Counted from the stretch's first letter, positions 23,145-36,650 are shown. The stretch is DNA of 64,000 nucleotides from Isoetes taiwanensis (GCA_021234155.1 JAJEKV010000056.1:4546825-4610824); one strand, 5' to 3'. Notes: generated from the letters alone by a model not told the origin. A program made the numbers and translations.

Positions 23145-26125
23145 ATATATATATATATAAATATAAATATATATAACGGGTTGGAGTAGGCGTTGCAAAC
23201 ATAAGATTTTGAATTCTGCACTCGCGGAAACTCATGCCATTGTAGGAGATGTCAATACTCTCACAACACTGCTCAAAATACTAAGAGCCGTATTTGTCTC
23301 TCCTTTATTGCATACGCCAAAGTAATTAGAGCTATGTTTTATCTGGGACTTTTTTGCATAGCGTCGGACTTTATTTAAGGCGACTTTCCTTGGATATTTA
23401 TGGTCACCCTAGACATTGGCCATTTATGCACATCTTGGCTAGGGTCAACAATATTGATGATAGTAATTGACGGACTTGTCGAGGGCGGAATGCTCCCATG
23501 CCTTGCATAATGAGTATGGCAAGAAAAATAATTTGGAGACCTTGGCTATATGCTTAGGCTTTGTTAAACAAAATTGACAAAAAACATGAAAAATGGCTTA
23601 ATGCCATACAAAATTAATAAGTATAATTTTGACCTTTAAATTTTTCATGTCAATCATGTAAATTGGTTTAGGGCATGCTAACGATCACCGTTGGTTCAAC
23701 CCGCCTGGTTGCTACCAACCCTTAAGATTCGGATATGGCAAACAAAGCTCCGGATTCAGTTTTATGCTCATTGCTCATCTTTGATGAAGCCGGAAGATTC
23801 TATCAACACCGATACAAAGCCACACAAAGAACACATATCGGGTGTGTCTTACATTCTATTCTACTTTCAGAAATCCTCTAGTTATGGAGTAGGAAACCCT
23901 AAAAGAAACTTTGAAGAATAAAGCTTCATAAGAAAGTTGCGGATCACATTTAGGTCAGATTTCAGAAATCGTTTTCTGACATAGCTAATCTCGTCAAAAA
24001 ACATGACTGTTTTTCATGAAAAGATAGAGCGTATTGTGCCGTTTAAACATATAATTAATAAAAAAAGAGCTCCGCATTGCTAAGAGCTATGCCTGTTTTT
24101 GTAGGGGGCTGTCATTTTATGGCAGCAAGTACTTATCTTCCATTTTTACAAGCTTAGACTTAAAATTTGATGGAGATGCACCTAAGATGAAATATAGACT
24201 TAAGAAAGGGGCTTCTTTTGCTTCTATTCTCAAGTTTATCTCTTACTATCGTCGGTTAACTAACAAATCATGTAGCTTTACATATGATTTTCAATGCAAA
24301 CCAAGTGCTAAGCTATGGGCTTGGAGCAAAAGCCAGCTTTTGGCACTCTTTATCAAGATTGGAACTATCTTACAGATCTGATTTTAAGATCAATGGTAGT
24401 TCTTAAAATAATGATCTAATTTGAGAACTGGAAACTACCCAAATAAGACGTAATGTAAATACATGTTGAAATAATGTTTCTTAGAATGCAAATGCATAAC
24501 TGAGATAATTCATTGATAGGCTAAATTATTCTTGAACTAGTTATGTTCTACTTTGTATATATCTCCGGTTATGGAGTAGAAAAATCCTAGAAAGAAACTT
24601 TGAAGCAAAAAGTTTCATAATAAAGCAGGATTTCATTAGGTCGGATTTCAGAAATCGTTTTCTGACATAGCAAATCTCTTCAAAACTTGACTGTTTTTCC
24701 TTGAGAGGATAGAGCATATCATGCCGTTTTCTAAAACATATAATTAATAAAAAAACAGAGCCTTGTGCTAAGAGTTATGGCAGTTTCGTGCTTGGGCTGT
24801 TATTTCATGGCAAGCAAATACTTATTCTTCATTTTGACATGCTTAGACTTAAAATTTCAGAGAGATGCACCTAAGTCAAAATGTAGACTCAGAAAAGGAG
24901 CTTTTTGCTTCTATTCTTGACAAGTTTGGTTGCTTATATCTCTTGCTATTGTCATTTAGATAACAAACTATGTAGCTCTCCGCCTACTTTTTGGAGGCTA
25001 TCAAGAATTTTGATTATACTATTATATTTTGAATCGCAATTTTGGGATTTAGAAAATCTCAAGTTTTAATTCCATTTCTCTTTCTTGTTAACGTTTACTG
25101 GGGGCAAAAAGGATACAATTGGTGATCGGTGATAAACCGAGAGACCCAATGTACCTTTTGGCCCTTGCATCGTTACCGGGATTATCGCTAACGTTTGCAT
25201 GATTGGTCAGCCCAGTGGGCTCTCTCCTCCAATTGTCTCATTTTTTTGCTACCGGGGTTGGTGTTAACTTGGAAGGTTATGGAATGACGCAAAAATGTAA
25301 CTGTATACTATGCTTTACAAGTTATTGTTTAAACTATACACTTTCAAGAAAAAGTCTACTTTGCAATTTGCTCTCTACTTTTTATGTTTTTTTAGAATTT
25401 GTCTCAACTACTTTTCATTAAGGATGCATAGTTTTGGGGCTTGAGAAATCAGCCTCTAATTAAATATCCCTAAATGTTAAGTGTTGAGATATGCTTAAGA
25501 ATATTTTGCAACTTCTTTTCATTGAGGACACATAGTTTTTTGGGGCTTGCCTTTTAATGGAAATCAACCCTCTACTAGGTTGCAGTTGAAAAATGAAAAA
25601 GTTTAATGAAAAATACTTAATTAATATTGAGCTTATTTAGTATTCTTGTTGGACTCATTTGGTTTAGGTCCGGTAGTGCGAGGGACGTAATTTCTCTAGC
25701 CGGTTAAGTGACCAAGTTAGGAGTATGGACTTGGCTAGATTAGACCCTAGGCAAAGGAAAGTATATATCTTTGAAACATCTGTTATCATATTCAAGGATA
25801 TGAAACTCTATCCTTTTGAGTCCAACGAATTGATTGAACACGCGACACCTCTCGTGATTTATTGAACATTATGTTTTCCATTCGCACTGCTCTATCGTTA
25901 CATTGGCTATTACTTGTTTGCTAGTTACTTACTGTTTGCTATTTACTGATGCATTGGGACATTTTAAAAAATGACTAAATACTAGCCACGGAGAATTATG
26001 ACGATTTCTATGGTTTATGAACATTAAAAATTGGGCTTCTTGAAACACGAAAGCATGACCATAAAGGTATGAATTTCTGCTATGTGATTTATCTTTTATC
26101 TTTTAACATTGTAACGATTTACAGG

Positions 26126-26212
26126 TAACGTAGGGTCCTAGCAGAATGCTAGGTACCCTGCGCTACCTAGCAATATACTGAATTTTCTTTTAGGACCCTA
26201 CTTCCTGCGGTA
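26126..26212. repeat. Nested palindrome at the array-1 monomer end (unit 1/2)
   Basis: Outer arms GTAGGGTCCTA and TAGGACCCTAC enclose an inner hairpin, TGCTAGGTA...TACCTAGCA. The structure lies just before the TA run that opens the next monomer. The same structure, slightly altered, occurs at 29180-29260. Confidence 0.65.
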
Positions 26213-29179
26213 GGAGGTAGGATACTATATATATATATAAATATAAATATATATAACAGGTTGGAGACGGTTGCAACATAAGAGCTAGTTACGGCACTTG
26301 TGAAGCTCATACCGCTGTAGGAGATGTCAATTACTCTCACAACACTGGCTCAAAATACTAAGAGCTGTGTAGTCTCCTTTATTGCATACGCTCAAAGTAC
26401 TAGAGCTATGTTTTATCTCGAGCTTTTTGCATAGCGCCCGGACTTTATTTAAAAGGCGACTTTCCTTGGATATTTATGGTCACCTAGACATTGGCCATTA
26501 CATGCACACATCTTGGCTAGGGTCAACAATATTGATGATAGTAATTGACCGGACTTGTCGAATGAATGTTCCCATGCCCCTTACACGTGAATGAATGAGT
26601 ATGGCAAGAAAAATAATTTGGAGACCTTGGCTATATGTTTAGGCTTTGTTAAACAAAAATTGACAAAAACATGAAAAAATGGCTTAATGCCATACAAAAT
26701 TAATGGGTATAATTTTGACCTTTAAATTTTTCATGTCAATCATGTAAATTGGTTTAGGGCATGGGCTTCAAAACGACCGCCTGGTTGCTACCAACCCAAC
26801 TGGTTGCTACCAACCCGTAAGATTCGGGATATGGCAAACAAAGCCCGGATCACCGGATTTTATGCTCATTGCTCATCTTTGATTTTGGAAGATTCTATCA
26901 CGACCCATACAAAGCCACACAAAGAACACATATCAGGTGTGTCTTACATTCTATTCTATTCAGAAATCCTCTAGTTATGGAGTAGGAAATCCTTTAAAAG
27001 AAACTTTGAAGAATAAAGCTTCATAAGAAAGTTGCAGATCACATTTAGGTCGGATTTCAGAAATCGTTTTCGACATAGCTAATCTCGTCAAAACATGACC
27101 GTTTTTTTCATGAAAAAGATAGAGCGTGACAGTGCGTTTCCTAAACATATAATTAATAAAAAAACGTAGCTGCGTGCTAAGAGCTATGCCTGCTTTTGTA
27201 GGGGCTGTCATTTTATGGCGTGCAAGTACTTATCTTCCATTTTTTACAAGCTTAGACTTAAAATTTGATGGAGATGCACCTAAGATGAAATATAGACTTA
27301 AGAAAGGGCTTCTTTTGCTTCTATTCTCAAGCTTATATCTCTTACTATCGCCGCTAACTAACAAATCATGTAGCTTTACATATGATTTTCAATGCAAACG
27401 GTGCTAAGCTATGGGCTTGGAGCAAAAGCCGGGCGCCTTTGGCACTCTTTATCAAGATTGGAACTATCTTACAGATCTGATTTTAAGATCAATGGTAGTT
27501 CTTAAAATAATGATCTAATTTGAGAACTTGGAAACTACCCAAATAAGACGTAATGTAAATACATGTTGAAATAATGTTTCTTAGAATGCAAATGCATAAC
27601 TGAGATAATTCATTGATAGGCTAAATTATTCTTGAACTAGTTATGTTCTACTTTGTATATCTCCGGGTTATGGAGTAGAAAATCCTAGAAAAGAAACTTT
27701 GAAGCAAAAGTTTCATAATAAAGCTGCAGATTTCATTAGGTCGGATTTCAGAAATCGTTTTCTGACATAGCAAATCTCTTCAAAACTTGACTGTTTTTCC
27801 TTGAGAGGATAGAGCATATCATGCCGCTTTCGAAACATATAATTAATAAAAAAGAGCCTTGTGCTAAGAGTTATGGCAGTTTCGGTATGCTGTTATTTCA
27901 TGGCAGCAAATACTTATTCTTCATTTTTGACATGCTTAGACTTAAAATTTCAGAGAGATGCACCTAAGTCAAAATGTAGACTCAGAAAAGGAGCTTCTTT
28001 GCTTCTATTCTTGACAAGTTTGGTTGCTTATATCTCTTGCTATTGTCATTTAGATAACAAACTATGTAGCTCTCCGGTCTACTTTTTTGGAGGCTATCAG
28101 TAATTTTGATTATACTATTATATTTTGAACGCAATTTTTGGGATTTAAGAAAATCTCAAGTTTTAATTCCATTTCTCTTTCTTGTTAACGTTTACTTAGG
28201 GCAAAAAGGATACAATTGGTGATCGGTGATAAAAGCGAGACCCAATGTACCTTTTGGCCCTTGCATCGCTACCGGGATTACCGCTAACGCTTGCATGATT
28301 GGTCGCAGTACCGGGCTCTCTCCCTCCAATTGTCTCTATTTTGCTACTGTGGTTGGTTAACTTGAAGGTTATGGAATGGCCTTAAAAAATGTAATCAGAT
28401 GCATACGCTTTACAAGTTATTGTTTAAACTATACACTTTCAAGAAAAGTCTACTTTGCAATTTGCTCTCTTAAGGAATTTGTCCTAACTACTTTATAGTT
28501 TTGGGGCTTGAGAAATCAGCCCTCACTAAATATCCTAAATGTTAAGTGTTGAGATATGCTTAAGAATCGCCAGAATCGCTTTTCATTAAGGACATAGTTT
28601 TGGGGGCTTGAGAATCAACCCTCTACTAGGTAGCCCGAATGTGAAAGTAATGAACGCCCTTCAGACTAATATTGAGCTTATTTAGTATTCTTGTTGGACT
28701 CATTTGGTTTAGGGCCCGGTAGTGCTGGGACGTAATTTCTCTAGCTTCTTTGTTAAGTGACCAAGTTAGGAGTATGGACTTGGCTAGATTAGACCCTAGG
28801 CAAAGGAAAGTATATATAGTCGAAACATCTGTTATCATATTCAAGGATATGAAACTCTATCCTTTTGAGTCCACCAATTGATTGAACACAAGACACCTCC
28901 TCGTGGATTTTATTGAACATTATGTTTTCCATTCAAGACCGCTTATCGCTACATTGGCTATTACTTGTTTTTAGTTAGTTTCATCATTTTGCTATTTATC
29001 GATGCATTGGGACATTTCAAAATGACGCTAAGTACTTCAGCCACGTAATTATGACGGATTTCTATGGTTTATGAACATTAAAAATTGGGCTTCTGAAACC
29101 CCGCCGAAAGCAGACCATAGCGTACATGAATTTCTCGCTATGTGATTTATCTTTTATCTTTTTAACATTGTAACGATTT

Positions 29180-29260
29180 ACAATAACGAGGGTTCTAGCG
29201 AGATGCTAGGTACCTGGCTACCTAGCAATATACTGAATTTTCTTTTAGGACCCTACTTTG
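29180..29260. repeat. Nested palindrome at the array-1 monomer end (unit 2/3)
   Basis: Contains ATGCTAGGTACCTGGCTACCT and TTAGGACCCTAC. The left outer arm has decayed to GAGGGTTCTA. Confidence 0.6.
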
Positions 29261-31516
29261 GGCGGGAGGTAGGATACTATATATATATAAATATAAATAT
29301 ATATAACAAAAGTTGGAGACGGTTGCAACATAAGAGCTAGTTACTAAAGACTTGTGAAGCTCATACCTTAGGAGATGTCAATTACTCTCACAACACCGGC
29401 TCAAAAATACTAAGAGCCGGTAGTCTCCTTTATTGCATACTCAAATTACTAGAGCTATGTTTTATCCGGAGCTTTTGCATAAGCCCGCAGACTTTATTTT
29501 AAGTTTTACTTTCCTTGGATATTTATGGTCACCTAGACATTGGCCATTACATGCACATCTTGGCTAGGGGTCAACAATATTGATGATAGTAATTGACGGA
29601 CTTGTATGAGGGCGAATGTTCCATGCCTTGCATAACGCATGAGTATGGCAAGAAAAATAATTTGGAGACCTTGGCTATATGCTTAGGCTTTGTTAAACAA
29701 AATTGACAAAAACATGAAAATGGTTTAATGCCATACAAAATTAAAAGTATAATTTGACCTTAAATTTTTCATGTCAATCATGTAAATTGGTTTAGGGCAT
29801 AGGCCAACGATTCCTGATGTTGCTACTAACCAAATTTTGGTTGCTACCAACCCGTAAGATTAGGATATGGCAAACAAAGCTCCGTATCCTCGGATTTTAT
29901 GCTCATTGCTCATCTTTGATGAAGCCGAAGATTCTATCACCACCGATACAAAGCCACACAAAGAACACATATCAGGTGTGTCTTACATTCTATTCTACTG
30001 TGAAAACTCTAGTTATGGAGTAGGAAACCGAAAGAAACTTTGAAGAATAAAGCTTCATAAAGAAAGCAGATCACATTTAGGTCGGATTTCAGAAATCGTT
30101 TTCTGACATAGCTAATCTCGTCAAAACATGACTGTTTTTTTCATGAAAAGATAGAGCGTATTGTGCGTTTCGAAACATATAATTAATAAAAAACAGAGCT
30201 CGTGCTAAGAGCTATGCCTGTTTTTGTAGGGCTGTCATTTATGGCAGCAAGTACTTATCTTCCATTTTTACAAGCTTAGACTTAAAATTTGATGGAGATG
30301 CACCTAAGATGAAATATAGACTTAAGAAAGGGCTTCTTTTGCTTCTATTCTCAAGTATCTCTTACTATCGCCAGTTAACTAACAATCATGTAGCTTTACA
30401 TATGATTTTCAATGCAAACGGTGCTAAGCTATGGGCTTGAGCAAAAGCAGGCTTTTCTTTATCAAGATTGGAACTATCTTTACAGATCTGATTTTAAGAT
30501 CAATGTTGAAGTTCTTAAAATAATGATCTAATTTGAGAACTTGGAAACTACCCAAATAAGACGAATGTAAATACATGTTGAAATAATGTTTTTAGAATGC
30601 AAATGCATAACTGAGATAATTCATTGATAGGCTAAATTATTCTTGAACTAGTTATGTTCTACTTTGTATATCTCCGGGTTATGGAGTAGAAAATCCTAGA
30701 AAGAAACTTTGAAGCAAAAGTTTCATAATAAAGTTGCAGATTTCATTAGGTCGGATTTCAGAAATCGTTTTCTGACATAGCAAATCTTCAAAAACTTGAC
30801 TGTTTTTCCTTGAGAGGATAGGAGCATATCATGCCGTTTAAAACATATAATTAATAAAAACAGAGCCTTGTGCTAAGAGTTATGGCAGTTTGTATGCGGC
30901 TGTTATTTCATGGCAGCAAATACTTATTCTTCATTTTTGACATGCTTAGACTTAAAATTTCAGAGAGATGCACCTAAGTCAAAATGTAGACTCGGAAAAG
31001 GAGCTTCTTTTGCTTCTATTCTTGACAAGTTTGGTTGCTTATATCTCTTGCTATTGTCATTTAGATAACAAACTATGTAGCTCCGGTCTACTTTTTTGGA
31101 GGCTATCGGAATTTTGATTATACTATTATATTTTGAACCGCAATTTTGGGATTTAAGAAAAATCTCAAGTTTTAATTCCATTTCTCTTTGTTAGCGTTAC
31201 TTTCGAGGCAAAAAGGATACAATTGGTGATCAGTGATAAACGAGGGCCAATGTACCTTTGGCCCTTGCATCGCTAGGGATTCTTGCTAACGCTTGCATGA
31301 TTGGCTGCGGTCACCGGGTCTCTCCTCCAATTGTCTCTGTTTTGCTACCGGGGTTAGGCGTTAACTTGGAAGGTTATGGAATTCTTAAAAAATGTAAATC
31401 GTATGCTATCGTTTTACAAGTTATTGTTTAAACTATACACTTTCAAAGAAAAGTCTACTTTGCAATTTGGTTCTCTACTTGTATGCGATGCTTTAGAATT
31501 TGTCTCAACTACTTTT

Positions 31517-32122
31517 TGTTAGCCTGTGCCTGCGAGACCTATAGTCTATACTTGGTCTTGCATGAGGATGAGGCCCCCACCGTACGGTGTGTCCAAGAAG
31601 AGGATCCACGAAGTTTACCTACGAGGTCAAAGCTCCTCCAAGAAGCAGAACATTCCAAAGGTAGGACCAACGGGCCACTACTTGTGCATAGCACGCGCCA
31701 TGATGCCTCGATTCTGCTCGAAAGTGCCCAAGTAGTGGAGCACGCGTTGTCATGATGAGGATCAGATTCAGGCCCGTGAGGCCACTCCGTTCCTATATAT
31801 TGTAGCATTTTTTGCTCCTTCAAAAGGAGGGTTCGAGTGTTCTTTGTGTCACTACAGAAAGCGCATACGCCGTAAGCTGTTACAGCGCTCTTTTTGAGCC
31901 TTCATTGTACAATTGTTTTGATCAATGGATTGCCGTGTTCTCCACAAGTGTCTTGTGTGTTTCATTGTGTATTGCAATTGCTGTTTTTATCCGAGTTTTT
32001 CTTGTTCTTTCCTCTCGTTAGCAAAATCCGCGTGACAAGAGTGCCTCGGGATTTACCTCGCCGGACTTCAAGGATCTCACAGAGATACGTCCCTCAGCGA
32101 TCGAGAGCAGGACCCCCAAACA
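31517..32122 (+). repeat. 5' LTR
   Basis: 606 bp from TGTTAGCCTGTGCC to CCCCCAAACA. A TATA-like CCTATATATTGTAGC lies at about 31791-31805, with the same context in the 3' LTR, so the transcription start is probably just downstream. Clear similarity to 38319-38922, with many small differences. Confidence 0.88.
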
Positions 32123-32123
32123 T

Positions 32124-32145
32124 CGGGCGCCATTGTGCGAACTCT
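32124..32145 (+). other. Primer-binding site, tRNA-Asp-like
   Basis: CGGGCGCCATTGTGCGAAC begins one base after the LTR. It resembles the TGGCGCCGTTG-type site, complementary to tRNA-Asp, used by several plant gypsy lineages (for example Tat/Athila). The match is imperfect. Confidence 0.5.
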
Positions 32146-32819
32146 CGGGAAGTGATTGATACCATGTTCAATCCTTCTTTACTCCCGGCCGATATTCAAC
32201 ACGGATGGAGTCAAAGGACGCGACGCTTATGAACTACTGGCCCCGCATGTAATATGTCCCATACACTCGGTTCCGATTGTCTCTTCTCCGGGTCTCACGA
32301 GCGCAATGCGTTCCACCTACACCCGCGACAACTTTCGGGCCAGGCCTCCTCGCGGAAGGTAAGCCCATTGTTCCGATTCCTCGCTCGCCATATCATGCGA
32401 GAGGCTGCAACCACGACCCCTTTGAATTTACTCCACCGGAATCCCCAACTCAAGATCGGCCGATGTAACCACCGCAATTTTCTCACGGAACATCCGCCAA
32501 ATGTTGTTCTCTATTGGTAATCTTTCTTTAGGAACCCGGTACCACCGCTTCCACCTTTGTCAATTCCCTACCGCTTCGGGTTCCCTTTAACGCCTTCCCC
32601 CTGCTCATGCCTTGTCACAACCTTTGTTCCCACTCACAACCGCCGGTACCTCTTTTTACTAATCTCACACAACCTATGCGGTTTGTACCTATCAAAAGAA
32701 CCAACACCTATCTGTCTTTTCTTTTTCCACAAATGCAAACACCCATTCATGCCGACTCCTACACATGCTTTAAAACTCCCATATCCACTCTTTGGAAATG
32801 ATAAAGGTAAAACATAGAC

Positions 32820-33860
32820 CAAAGTGCTTTCAGGCTCACATGGATGAATTTGAGTCACTTGCAGATCTCAATGGTCACTCCGATCCAAAACTAAAAATTC
32901 CACATCTTTTTAGAGCGACGACCTGCGTGGAGCACGAATGGTGATGGCAAACAAAAGCCATCGGAAACAAGATTGGATACACATGAAGACCTCTTTTCTT
33001 TCCCATTACGGCACCCTTGCGGATGATCAACAAGCGCCAAGCGACCTCAACACACTCTTCGAGAACCCGGAGAATCGGCCTCGACTTTGAGGGCGACCTG
33101 AGATCTTAGTCAACAAAGTTGAAGGAATTTCCAACCCAAAGCCAAATTCTAGTGTGGTTTCTTCAAGGAAACACCCTCTCACATCCGATTGGCGATCGAG
33201 TATTTGGCGCCCCAAGACATAAGAAGCCATTGAATTAGTCAATCACTGTTCATGTTTCCTCCACTTGGCGATTGATCAACACGATACTCCCATTTCCCTC
33301 GCTACACTCCACGCGCACCTCGACCGCCTCCCGCGCGATTCCCAGAAATAACATTTGGTGTACTATTTGCGGTGCACCGGGACATCCGCGAATGAGTGTA
33401 ACTTCGTGGATAGCATGATCCATTGCAAACGCCGCAACATGTAAGAACCACCAGCGAAGAATGTACAAATCCACGACTAAATCCGTGACGACAACGTCTT
33501 GTTCACCAAGTCGCGAGAAGGTACCCCAAACTCAACCTGCATACCGCGAGTACGGCCGACCGCAACAACAGCCCGGCAAAGAATAACAGCAACCACAACG
33601 TGGACCTCTCGCTCCACTTTTTGATCCAAGCAAGTCCTAATGTTTCAACTGCTGACCAATGGGGTCATAATACCAGATTGTCCTCAACTTCCCAAGTTCA
33701 AATACAAATTCGCACCAATCAAACCACGCATGCGCCTTACACCTTTTCAAGTATGGGAAGCCAAAGGAAGGCAAGGCCCACCCGATTGCTCAAACGCCAC
33801 CACGGCCACCACAACAACAACCACGCGCTAACAAAGAAACAACTCAAAACAATTGGATGA
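32820..33860 (+). pseudogene. gag region remnant with zinc-knuckle trace
   Basis: Would make the capsid and nucleocapsid. Frames are broken throughout. Around 33640-33680 the three frames together spell a CCHC-like knuckle: a Cys-x-x-Cys trace, QWGHNTR, then DCPQLPKFKYKFAP. After it comes a Pro/Gln/Asn-rich tail (about 33770-33850), as often seen at the end of plant gypsy gag. No continuous capsid frame survives. Confidence 0.55.
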
Positions 33861-34439
33861 TCAACTCCAAGAAGAAATTTACCATGCAATCAACACCAGC
33901 CTTGAATCCCTCCAACCGGATTGAGGTTCTCCCTCATTCCCCACGCCCATAAGCACCTGGCGGGTAACCAGTTTTTGCAAACGATCTGCACGGCCGAGCC
34001 ATCAACCAAATCCGTTCATTTTGCACCTAACTGATCAATTTGCTTCCTCATGTTCAACCTAAACTTCGCAAAAGTTTGCTTCAACTCATGAACGTCTGAA
34101 GGTAAGGCACTCAAAGTCTCATCCCGATGCTACCACACGATCGACGAGCCACGACCACGAATGCCCACGACATACGCATTGGACCACTCCAACACATTGC
34201 CGGGCCAAGTCGAACCTCCTCAACAATGTAGCTACATCTATTGCCGGAGCAACAGCAACCTGGATCCACCACAACTACACTAATCCCAACCGAACTTCAA
34301 CAAGAATCCTAAAAATAAAATTCCAACTCCTGACACTTCACGGCTATCCCTACAACTATGTCCAAGAGCACATTTTACAAAACACAGATATTACACATTG
34401 CCGCCATTATCAACACCCTTTGGTGCATGCACATGGGGC

Positions 34440-34710
34440 CAAAAGCTACCGTTCACCATGTTGGTCGATGGTGGCGTAGCGGTCAATCTTATTACGGATA
34501 ATCTCCCCGGGCGACAATTGGGCACAAGGGAGCTCCATAACGCTTTATGACATCAAGCTTGCGAATGGCCATATCCGCGACACAAGGAGTTACACAACCA
34601 ATACCGGTCAATATTGGAGATCTACAATTTACCATGGAATGGTGTTTGGAGAGCAGGAGAAGATCCGGGAGATTATGAAATGTTAGTAGGGCGACCCTTT
34701 TTTTGAGACA
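34440..34710 (+). pseudogene. Aspartic protease remnant
   Basis: Reads FTMLVDGGVAVNLIT at 34453-34497, where the family has an Asp-Ser/Thr-Gly active site; here the middle residue is Gly, so the catalytic triplet is altered. YEMLVGRPFF follows at about 34676, the usual end of retropepsin in this group. Frame breaks lie between. Confidence 0.6.
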
Positions 34711-35179
34711 AGCTAAAAGCATTCACTCTCGGGCCATGATCAACTTGTTATCACGGATGGCAAGCTCATCGCCACGATGGATCGACCCACGGGCGGATCA
34801 TTTCGTAGATCACTATAAATCGGGCGGTGACTTCGAACAAGTTTGCAACACCTATCGTTACAAGCCAGGGTTTGCCACCACGGCTTACCTGCATCGAATA
34901 CAATCAACCATGGGAAGACATGGATATTGATAAAGGCATAGCAACGGTTGACCCCTATTTGACACCTTGTAACAATGTCACATTGGTTCCACATGAGGAG
35001 ACGGTACCCCGGCTCCTCCTCCCTGCTCAAGCGCATGAGACACCACACCAACTCCTAGTGGCACGCCCACTATTTTTCAAAATTGGTCAACATGAACATC
35101 TGTCGTCACTGTGAGCCAGCCCACAGCATTCGTGATGATCAAGTCATTCCACATTCAAACTCTGCGCAGTAGGACATAA

Positions 35180-36300
35180 TTGATATTGGAACAAATCAAC
35201 CAATCCGATTTGGCACGCAGACCTCCACGCCAAAGATTCGGGGAGCAAGCCATTGTGCTATTCAAACGTTCAAGCACATCTTTGCTTGGAGCTACAAAGA
35301 CCTCCGAGGTATCAAGAAAGAATTGGGACAACTCTCGATTCCACCAAGTTGATGCTAAGACCCATCTAGCAGCGATCCCTTTTAACCCAAACTACCGTGG
35401 AAAGGTTAAAGCGAAATTGAAAGCTTTTGGATTTGGACTTATCTACGAGGTCAAACATTCGAATGGGTAAAGTCCTATTGTTATTGCCCTCAAACATAAT
35501 GGAAAAATTCGCGTTTGTGTGGGATTATTATAGAAAACTCAATCAAACCCGCGGACCGGGATCATTTCCCTCCCTTCACGGATCAAGTGTTGGAAGATGT
35601 AGCGAGTGCCACGAGATGTACTCCTTCATGGCTTCTCGGTTATAATCAAAAATATCCATTCGAAGAAGATCAACTAAAGACTACCTTCACTTTTCTCATG
35701 GGGTACCTTTTGCTTACAAAGTCGTTCCTTTTGGATTGTCAAACTCACCATCCACATTTCAGCGCATTATGCTTTGCTTTGTTTTCAAGAGTACATGCAA
35801 GTTCATCCCTTTCTCGCAAGTCTTTCGGGATGACTTCTCCACTTACACCCACGTTTATGGACCATTTGGTAAAACTTGAACTAGTTTTTCAACGGCGTGA
35901 TGAATGCGAATTAGCCTCAATCAGGAAAAGTGCGCATACAGGTCACCTGCGGTGTACTTCTAGGACATGTAGGTAGTCGACCGCGGCATTACAACGGACC
36001 TTACCTAAAAATCAGTTTGTGTCATCGGAGCATATCCACTGCGAATATCAAGGACACCGCGTTCCTTTCTTGGCAAAATCAACTTCTATGCCACCTTTAT
36101 TCCCGAAATTGCGCATTCTGCCGATCAATTCACAAATTTGGAAATCCATACACATGGACTTGGACATCGATGCAAATCAAAAGCTTTTAAAGAACTCAAA
36201 GTCAAGCCTCACACGAAGCCCGGGTGCTAGTACCCACCTCAATGGGACCAAACCATTTCATGTCCATGTTGATGTTTGGGCTTTGATTGAGCTGTTCTAG
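35180..36300 (+). pseudogene. Gypsy reverse transcriptase remnant
   Basis: Copies element RNA into DNA. Recognisable pieces in shifting frames: KHIFAWSYKDLRGIKKELG (about 35268-35325), NPNYRGKVKAKLKAFGFGLI (about 35388-35446), KIRVC..YRKLNQ, DHFPPFTDQVLEDVASA (about 35550-35610), GYNQ...EEDQLKTTFTF (about 35635-35700), PFGLSNSPSTFQRIML (about 35727-35775). The usual catalytic Asp-Asp block before the FSTYTHVYG-like segment (about 35835-35860) reads as a short RDDFS. At least six frame changes. Confidence 0.75.
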
Positions 36301-36329
36301 CTCAAGAGTATGCACCAAATGTCGGGACA

Positions 36330-36650
36330 AGCCCATCCGGATCCTTGTGAAAACTCAATCCTGGTTGGGCTTAAACTATTCGGCCCACGGAAGGGAAGCC
36401 CTTGGCCTTATCTTTTGTGTGTACTGGCGCTTTCGACACTATCTTCTTGGTAGTCAAATTCCGCTTTATGTGGATCATCAAGCTCTTCTATATTTAATCA
36501 ATAAGCCAAACCCCGCGGGGCGAATTGCCGATGGATATTGATATTGCAAGAGTTTTGCCTTTTGACATTATTCACAAGCGGGGCCAGCTCTCACGGTCCC
36601 GACTATCTTTCCGCATACACACGGATGATCCCGGAAGAAGGAGTTCACGA
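36330..36650 (+). pseudogene. Gypsy RNase H remnant
   Basis: REALGLIFCVYWRFRHYLLG (about 36390-36450) and IPLYVDHQALLYLINKPNPA (about 36459-36520) are typical of the RNase H domain that removes template RNA. GRIA follows, then in another frame FDIIHKRG (about 36558). The conserved Asp of VDHQAL is kept. Confidence 0.75.

Larger units (their letters stand above)
23145..31516 (+). repeat. Array 1: about 3.05-kb tandem repeat (two complete monomers, a third split)
   Basis: Each monomer opens with (TA)n followed by AAATATAAATATATATAAC and GTTGGAG, at about 23145, 26226 and 29274. The third is interrupted at 31516 by the gypsy element and resumes at 38923. Within every monomer two diverged sub-repeats of about 500 bp lie about 685 bp apart (first at about 23882, 26985, 30012; second at about 24567, 27668, 30678). 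They share TTATGGAGTAG, TTTCAGAAATCGTTTTCTGA, CATATAATTAATAAAAA and GAGATGCACCTAAG. Monomers end with a nested palindrome before the next TA run. No monomer has a long conserved open frame; short frames break at indels. Probably a large satellite, or tandem copies of an uncharacterised element. Confidence 0.85.

Noticed and set aside
26126-26280. Helitron 3' end (hairpin near an AT target)
   Set aside because: Hairpins are present, but no CTRR end, TC start or helicase frame was found.
31483-31755. Open frames in the 5' LTR
   Set aside because: They cross the LTR start and cover non-coding terminal repeat sequence.
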